Source of the DNA: Planctomycetota bacterium
GTDB lineage: Bacteria; Planctomycetota; Planctomycetia; Pirellulales; Pirellulaceae
Direction of reading: 5' to 3'
NCBI GenBank assembly: GCA_027622275.1
Contig: JAQBZB010000014.1
Span: 1 to 60,074, forward strand
DNA: 60,074 nt
Shown here: one piece after another, positions 56,072-60,074 of the stretch
Position numbering within the stretch: the first letter of the stretch is position 1
How the letters are laid out: the number at the start of each line of letters is the position of its first letter
Notes under the pieces: generated by a model
What the model was told of the DNA's origin: nothing
The model's database searches: none
What the model saw: the letters and a program-made list of their open reading frames with translations, nothing else
Made by a program: the position numbers and the translations under genes

Positions 56072-58147
56072 ATGCGTTCGTCTGCTCAAATATCACTCTC
56101 GCGGAATCGCTCGTGGCGCAAGAAGCTGGCGTTCGCGTTCGTCGCGACTGTCGGGTTCTTTCTGCTCTTCGAGTTCGGGCTGCGTCTCGGTGGCGTGCAG
56201 CCGGTGACGGACAGGAACGACCCGTTCGCCGGATTCTCGCAACTCCCAATGCTTGAAGCGGTGGAAGGTGATGGCGGCGAGCAGCTCCTGACAACCGCCC
56301 GCGGCAAACTGGTGTGGTTCAACGCACAGACGTTTCCCAGGCAGAAACCTGCGGGAACGCGCCGCGTTTTCTGCGTGGGCGGCTCGACGACATACGGCCG
56401 TCCGTATTGGGACATGACGTCGTACTGCGGATGGTTGCGCGAATTGCTGCCGTTGGCCGACAGTTCCTGTGATTGGGAAGTGATCAACGCGGGAGGCATT
56501 AGCTATGCGAGTTATCGCGTCGCGGCAGTGATGGAGGAGTTGGCCCGCTACGAGCCGGATCTGTTCATTGTCTACAGTGCGCACAACGAGTTCCTGGAAC
56601 GTCGCACTTATGCAGGGATGTTCGAGCAGTCGCCGGTCAAGTTGCGGGTGTCGGCCGCCTTGAGCCAAACACGAACCTGGGCGTTGCTTGATCGCGTGCT
56701 CGGGCGTCAAGAGCACGTTGAACCGACGACGGCTTCCAGCATGTTTTCGGAGGAAGTCGACGAGATACTCAACCACACGGTCGGCCCGTCTGACTATCAC
56801 CGCGACAACCAATGGCGCGAAGACGTGCTGCAACACTACGAGCTGAATCTCCAGCGGATGGCGGCCATTGCCAAACGAGCGGGTGCCAAGATCGTCTTCC
56901 TCGCGCCGGCAGCGAACGAGAAAGACTGCGCTCCGTTCAAGAGCGAGGCAATCTCAGGCTTGTCGGACACGCAAGTGAAGCAATTCCGCTCGCATCTTGC
57001 CGGGGCTCAGGAGCACATGGCGGCCGGCCAGCTTGACGATGCCATGCTGTCGCTGGAGCAAGCTCAAGTGATCGACGACGGGTACGCCGCGGTTCATTAC
57101 CAAATGGGGAAGGCGCTGTTCGCGCTCGGTCGTACGGAGCAGGCCCATCAAGCATTCGAGCGAGCCCTGGACCAAGACGTGTGTCCGTTGCGGGCCTTGC
57201 CGGAGATCACCGCATCGATCCGACGCGTCGCACATCGGGAACACGTTCCCGTGGTGGACTTTGGCGCGCAAATGAAAGCTAAGTGCGAGAAGGAGTTCGG
57301 ACATCCATGCCTGGGAGCTGAGTACTTTCTCGATCACGTTCACCCAACCATGGACGTGCATCGGCAGCTTGCCTTGTGGATCATCGAGGTACTGCAACGC
57401 GAGAGAATCGTCGCGGACAGTGCTCTGTCGTCCGAAGCCGTTAACGCGGTCGCCCAGCGAATCGATTCCCGGATCGATAAGACGGCGCAAGGAGTTGCCT
57501 TGCGAAATCTTGCCAAAGTGCTGCATTGGGCGGGCAAGTTCGACGAGGCCGCACCTCGCGCGGCCGATGCGTTGAGGCTGATCGAAAATGATCTCGAAAG
57601 TCAGTTCTTGCTGGCGGAATGCTGGCGGCAGATGGGAAGAAGCGACGAGGCCCTGTTGCAGTTCGAGCGGCTGTTCGAGATCGAGCCCAATTACGAACGC
57701 GGCTACATCCCGTTCGGTATGCTGCTGGCCGACCGGGGACATCTGGCCGCGGCGAAGATGTACCTTTCGATGGGAATCTATTTGCATCCCGACCGCGACG
57801 ACGCGCATCACGCACTCGGCGCGGCGCATCTTCGAGCGGGTGAGTACGAACTCGCCAAACAATCGCTTCTGGAAGCCAGCACGCTCAACCCGAACGAACC
57901 CAGCACGTTAACGCTGCTCGCGCGGGCACAAGCGGAACTCGGTGAATCCGCCGCGGCGATTTCGACCTACGAGCAGTCGCTTCGTCTCGCTCCGGACGAC
58001 GCCTTCGCGCACAACGAGCTTGGCGAAGCATTGTTGTTGGAGGGGCAAGTTAACGAAGCGATCCGTCATTTCGAAGCGGCTCTCAAAATCGATCCGGACC
58101 ACGAAGACGCTCGCTTCAACCTCGAAGCGGCTCGCGAACGCCGATAA
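56072..58147 (+). CDS. Membrane SGNH-like hydrolase with C-terminal TPR domain
   Basis: A 691-residue protein with an N-terminal transmembrane helix (LAFAFVATVGFFLLFEFGLRL). An SGNH-like domain carries VFCVGGSTTYG (near residues 104-114), INAGGISYASYR, IVYSAHNEFL (the block III Asn) and DHVHPTMDVHR with the Asp/His pair near 425-430. A helical insertion lies in the middle. The last ~220 residues hold several TPR units, for example GYIPFGMLLADRGHLAAAKM and AAISTYEQSLRLAPDDAFAH. It resembles alginate-type O-acetyl or sugar-ester handling proteins combined with a TPR partner-binding domain. It precedes a methyltransferase gene by 15 bases, so the pair is probably an operon. Confidence 0.85.
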   Translation: MRSSAQISLSRNRSWRKKLAFAFVATVGFFLLFEFGLRLGGVQPVTDRNDPFAGFSQLPMLEAVEGDGGEQLLTTARGKLVWFNAQTFPRQKPAGTRRVFCVGGSTTYGRPYWDMTSYCGWLRELLPLADSSCDWEVINAGGISYASYRVAAVMEELARYEPDLFIVYSAHNEFLERRTYAGMFEQSPVKLRVSAALSQTRTWALLDRVLGRQEHVEPTTASSMFSEEVDEILNHTVGPSDYHRDNQWREDVLQHYELNLQRMAAIAKRAGAKIVFLAPAANEKDCAPFKSEAISGLSDTQVKQFRSHLAGAQEHMAAGQLDDAMLSLEQAQVIDDGYAAVHYQMGKALFALGRTEQAHQAFERALDQDVCPLRALPEITASIRRVAHREHVPVVDFGAQMKAKCEKEFGHPCLGAEYFLDHVHPTMDVHRQLALWIIEVLQRERIVADSALSSEAVNAVAQRIDSRIDKTAQGVALRNLAKVLHWAGKFDEAAPRAADALRLIENDLESQFLLAECWRQMGRSDEALLQFERLFEIEPNYERGYIPFGMLLADRGHLAAAKMYLSMGIYLHPDRDDAHHALGAAHLRAGEYELAKQSLLEASTLNPNEPSTLTLLARAQAELGESAAAISTYEQSLRLAPDDAFAHNELGEALLLEGQVNEAIRHFEAALKIDPDHEDARFNLEAARERR

Positions 58148-58162
58148 CTTTCTGGCAAGATC

Positions 58163-58984
58163 ATGTTTCACCCGCAAGGCCCGACGTTTGGCGAGTTAGC
58201 GCGACAGGCACTGTCGTCGACCGAGCGAGGTTACGATTTGCTCGCTCCCAAGTTCGATTACACTCCGTTTCGGACGCCGGATTCGTTGCTGGAACTGGTC
58301 GCGCCGCTGATCGGGAACGAGAAGCCGATCGATTCCGCACTGGATCTGTGCTGTGGAACAGGCGCTGGAATGAAGATGCTGCGACCGCTGTGCCGTGAAC
58401 GTGTCGTCGGTATTGATTTCAGCCACGGGATGCTCGACATTGCCCGCCAATCGATCGAGCACGGGGCGGGGAAAGCGGATTGCGAGTTCGTTTATGGCAA
58501 CGTGCTCGAGTTGCCGTTTACCAGCAAGTTCGATGTGGCCGTCTGCTTCGGAGCTTTGGGGCATATCTTGCGGCGGGATGAGGCGACGTTTGTCGCCCAG
58601 ATCGCCAAGGCATTGCGGCCCGGCGGGCGGTTCGTCTTTATCACCGCGCAACAGCCATCGCGGTTGTCGCCGAACTATTGGTTGGCGCGGGGATTCAACG
58701 CTGCGATGCACGTTCGAAACGCTTTTATCAAACCACCTTTCATCATGTTCTATTTGACATTCCTGCTCCCGCAAGCGACGAAGCTGCTCGAAGATCACGG
58801 TTTTCACGTCACGATTCACGACAACGTCTTTCCGCACCCGTTCCAACGAGCGTGCGTTGTAATTGCGACGTTACGTGGCCCTTCGCTCCGCGAAGGGAAG
58901 CATGTTCGCGGAGCGAACAGCCACGTAGAACCGCCAAATGGCGACATTCAAAAATCATATGGGCCGGCTATCATGGTAAGGTGA
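58163..58984 (+). CDS. Class I SAM-dependent methyltransferase, C-terminus altered by a palindrome
   Basis: A 273-residue methyltransferase. It shows motif I LDLCCGTGAGMKM, VVGIDFSHGMLDIAR, the NVLELPF acidic strand, AVCFGALGHIL and LRPGGRFVFIT. Substrate unknown, perhaps a lipid or small molecule. The family-like part ends near FQRACVVIATLR. The last ~36 residues (from GPSLREGKHV) are encoded by and beyond a palindrome at 58872-58927, so the original stop was probably lost and the frame runs on to 58984. It is 15 bases downstream of the SGNH-TPR gene. Confidence 0.87.
   Translation: MFHPQGPTFGELARQALSSTERGYDLLAPKFDYTPFRTPDSLLELVAPLIGNEKPIDSALDLCCGTGAGMKMLRPLCRERVVGIDFSHGMLDIARQSIEHGAGKADCEFVYGNVLELPFTSKFDVAVCFGALGHILRRDEATFVAQIAKALRPGGRFVFITAQQPSRLSPNYWLARGFNAAMHVRNAFIKPPFIMFYLTFLLPQATKLLEDHGFHVTIHDNVFPHPFQRACVVIATLRGPSLREGKHVRGANSHVEPPNGDIQKSYGPAIMVR
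58872..58927. repeat. Palindromic element at the 3' end of a methyltransferase gene
   Basis: 23-bp arms 58872-58894 and 58905-58927 are reverse complements with two mismatches (TACGTGGC...GCTCCGCGAA and mirror), separated by 10 bases. Each arm also makes its own hairpin (TTCGC-...-GCGAA). It adds residues in frame to the methyltransferase. Confidence 0.88.
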
Positions 58985-59016
58985 TATCAATTGCAATACT
59001 GAATTGGAACCGAAAC

Positions 59017-59949
59017 ATGTTGAAGAGAATCACGCTCGCGATGAGTCTTGCACTCGTCGCCATGAACTTGGATGCGGCGGAGCCGAATGGGTTGCTCGCC
59101 CCTCACAAAACGATCTTGTTCCTGGGCGATTCCATCACGCACGCGGGTCATTACGTCAGCCGCCTTGAAGCCCAACTCCGCACGACAAATCCCGAGGCGA
59201 TTCCGGTGCTGATCAATCTCGGCTTGCCAAGCGAGACTTGCAGCGGTTTGTCAGAGCCGGACCATCCGTTTCCACGTCCTGACGTCCATGAACGGATCGA
59301 TCGTGCGCTGGCCAAGGTAAAGCCGGATGTTGTCTTCGCGTGCTACGGCATGAACGACGGGATCTATTACCCGTTCAGCGATGAGCGTTTCGCGGCCTAT
59401 CGGAAAGGCGTTAACGGCATCATCGCCAAAGTGCAAGCGAGCGGCGCGAAGCTCGTGCTAATGACGCCACCAGCTTTCGACGCGCTGCCGCTACACAAGA
59501 AGGGAGATTTGCGACCCGCCGGCGCGGAGAAGTACGCCTGGTTCGCGATCTACGAAGGCTATGACGACGTGTTGGAGAAGTACGCGGCGTGGGTCATGAC
59601 GCTTGGCGATCGGGTGGATCTCGTCATCGATCTGCACACGCCGGTGAAAGAATACGTTGCGGCAAAGCGGCAGGATGACGCGGATTTCACGATGTCGCCC
59701 GACGGCGTGCACGTGAACGAAGAAGGACATCAGGTCTTGGCGGCTGCGATCATCAAGGCCCTTGGCGTCGAGCCGATTGACCTCGATCCGAAACTGCTCG
59801 GCCTTGTTCACGCGCGGCAGCAGATACTTCATACGTCCTGGGTCAGCCGCGTCGGTCACAAACGCCCTGGCGTCGCCGCCGGCCTTCCGCTCGAAGAAGC
59901 AAAAGCGAAAGCGGCCGAGTTCGATCGACAGATCCGCGCCGTGGAATGA
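59017..59949 (+). CDS. Exported SGNH/GDSL hydrolase
   Basis: A 310-residue secreted esterase-like protein. A signal peptide (ITLAMSLALVAMNLDA) is followed by ILFLGDSITHAGHYVSRLEA (block I serine in GDSIT, near residue 30). Block III is CYGMNDGIYYPF. The C-terminal MSPDGVHVNEEGHQVLAAAI carries the Asp/His pair. Planctomycete members of this group probably deacylate polysaccharides. The start at 59017 fits the signal peptide; the frame is open upstream through the methyltransferase end in another frame. A palindromic hairpin lies just after the stop. Confidence 0.9.
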   Translation: MLKRITLAMSLALVAMNLDAAEPNGLLAPHKTILFLGDSITHAGHYVSRLEAQLRTTNPEAIPVLINLGLPSETCSGLSEPDHPFPRPDVHERIDRALAKVKPDVVFACYGMNDGIYYPFSDERFAAYRKGVNGIIAKVQASGAKLVLMTPPAFDALPLHKKGDLRPAGAEKYAWFAIYEGYDDVLEKYAAWVMTLGDRVDLVIDLHTPVKEYVAAKRQDDADFTMSPDGVHVNEEGHQVLAAAIIKALGVEPIDLDPKLLGLVHARQQILHTSWVSRVGHKRPGVAAGLPLEEAKAKAAEFDRQIRAVE

Positions 59950-59956
59950 AGACGCT

Positions 59957-59993
59957 CGGGTGCCACTGCTGGCTTGTCCAGCAGTGGCACCCG
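59957..59993. repeat. 16-bp stem hairpin with CTTGT loop
   Basis: GGGTGCCACTGCTGG (59958-59972), loop CTTGT (59973-59977), CCAGCAGTGGCACCC (59978-59992), with an extra C-G pair outside. It could act as a terminator for the SGNH gene. It lacks a T-tract and shares its loop with the hairpin at 3954-3974, so it is probably another dispersed palindrome. Confidence 0.92.
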
Positions 59994-60074
59994 ACCTGAA
60001 GAATGAAGATGACACCGCACTGTTAAAGTAAGAAAGTGAATATCAACAACTTCCCGATTTGAGTTTTGGGAGGG

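Noticed and set aside
1-60074. tRNA, rRNA, phage or transposase genes
   Set aside because: I looked for them in intergenic spaces and among open frames and saw no convincing example; short structured RNAs could be missed without a covariance search.

Overview
The window reads as chromosomal DNA of a planctomycete, most likely in or near the Pirellulales. The evidence is a PSD1-type cytochrome c gene (DUF1549/DUF1553) overlapping a DUF1501 gene, a second DUF1501 gene, Tat-type Gfo/Idh/MocA oxidoreductase and SGNH-hydrolase genes, a Hanks kinase with a large TPR tail, a giant exported cadherin/dockerin protein with an LEPR-XLL-like N-terminus, and multihaem cytochromes. I see no rRNA, tRNA, CRISPR array, phage module or transposase gene.

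Layout. 0-3.7 kb: an FHA-EAL signalling protein, then an amidohydrolase and a DUF1501 protein. 4.4-9.0 kb: a three-gene flavin/iron-sulfur electron-transfer operon (ApbE flavin transferase, FMN-binding protein, fused NapH/NapG-like ferredoxin). 9.1-10.5 kb: a decayed patch with a VapB-like antitoxin, a vapC pseudogene split by a small non-autonomous mobile element, and a broken exported-protein gene. 10.5-16.7 kb: one 2069-residue ORF joining a RecB-like nuclease/UPF1-type helicase to a complete UvrD/PcrA-type helicase. 16.9-19.4 kb: small accessory genes (nucleotidyltransferase toxin pair, XisI-like protein, small unknowns). 19.4-25.2 kb: dGTPase-like HD hydrolase, membrane-anchored methyltransferase, agmatine-to-putrescine genes aguA/aguB, LysM/L,D-transpeptidase. 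25.3-30.7 kb: a four-gene operon for a membrane cytochrome b and three multihaem c-type cytochromes. 30.8-43.3 kb: a Ser/Thr kinase with a sigma-region-2-like N-terminus, the giant surface protein, a barrel-like outer-membrane protein, ScpB with an extreme acidic tail, and a small anchored protein. 43.5-60 kb: SGNH and alpha/beta hydrolases, the PSD1/DUF1501 pair, a Gfo/Idh/MocA oxidoreductase, a lipoprotein, a family 9 glycosyltransferase, an LRR protein, a rhodanese, an SGNH-TPR membrane protein, a methyltransferase and another SGNH hydrolase.

The most unusual feature is a dense set of palindromic elements, about 50-155 bp long. Most have two mirror-image arms, and in several each arm also folds into its own hairpin. 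Stem sequences differ between copies while the architecture is kept. At least four sit in frame inside protein-coding ORFs: two in the helicase, one in the giant surface protein and one at the end of a methyltransferase. A fifth lies in the N-terminal coding region of a multihaem cytochrome. Others flank genes, and one has terminal inverted repeats and an 8-bp target duplication inside vapC. One of the helicase copies lies at the junction of two otherwise complete helicases. This resembles in principle the protein-invading palindromes of Rickettsia, and is the best candidate here for an undescribed system.
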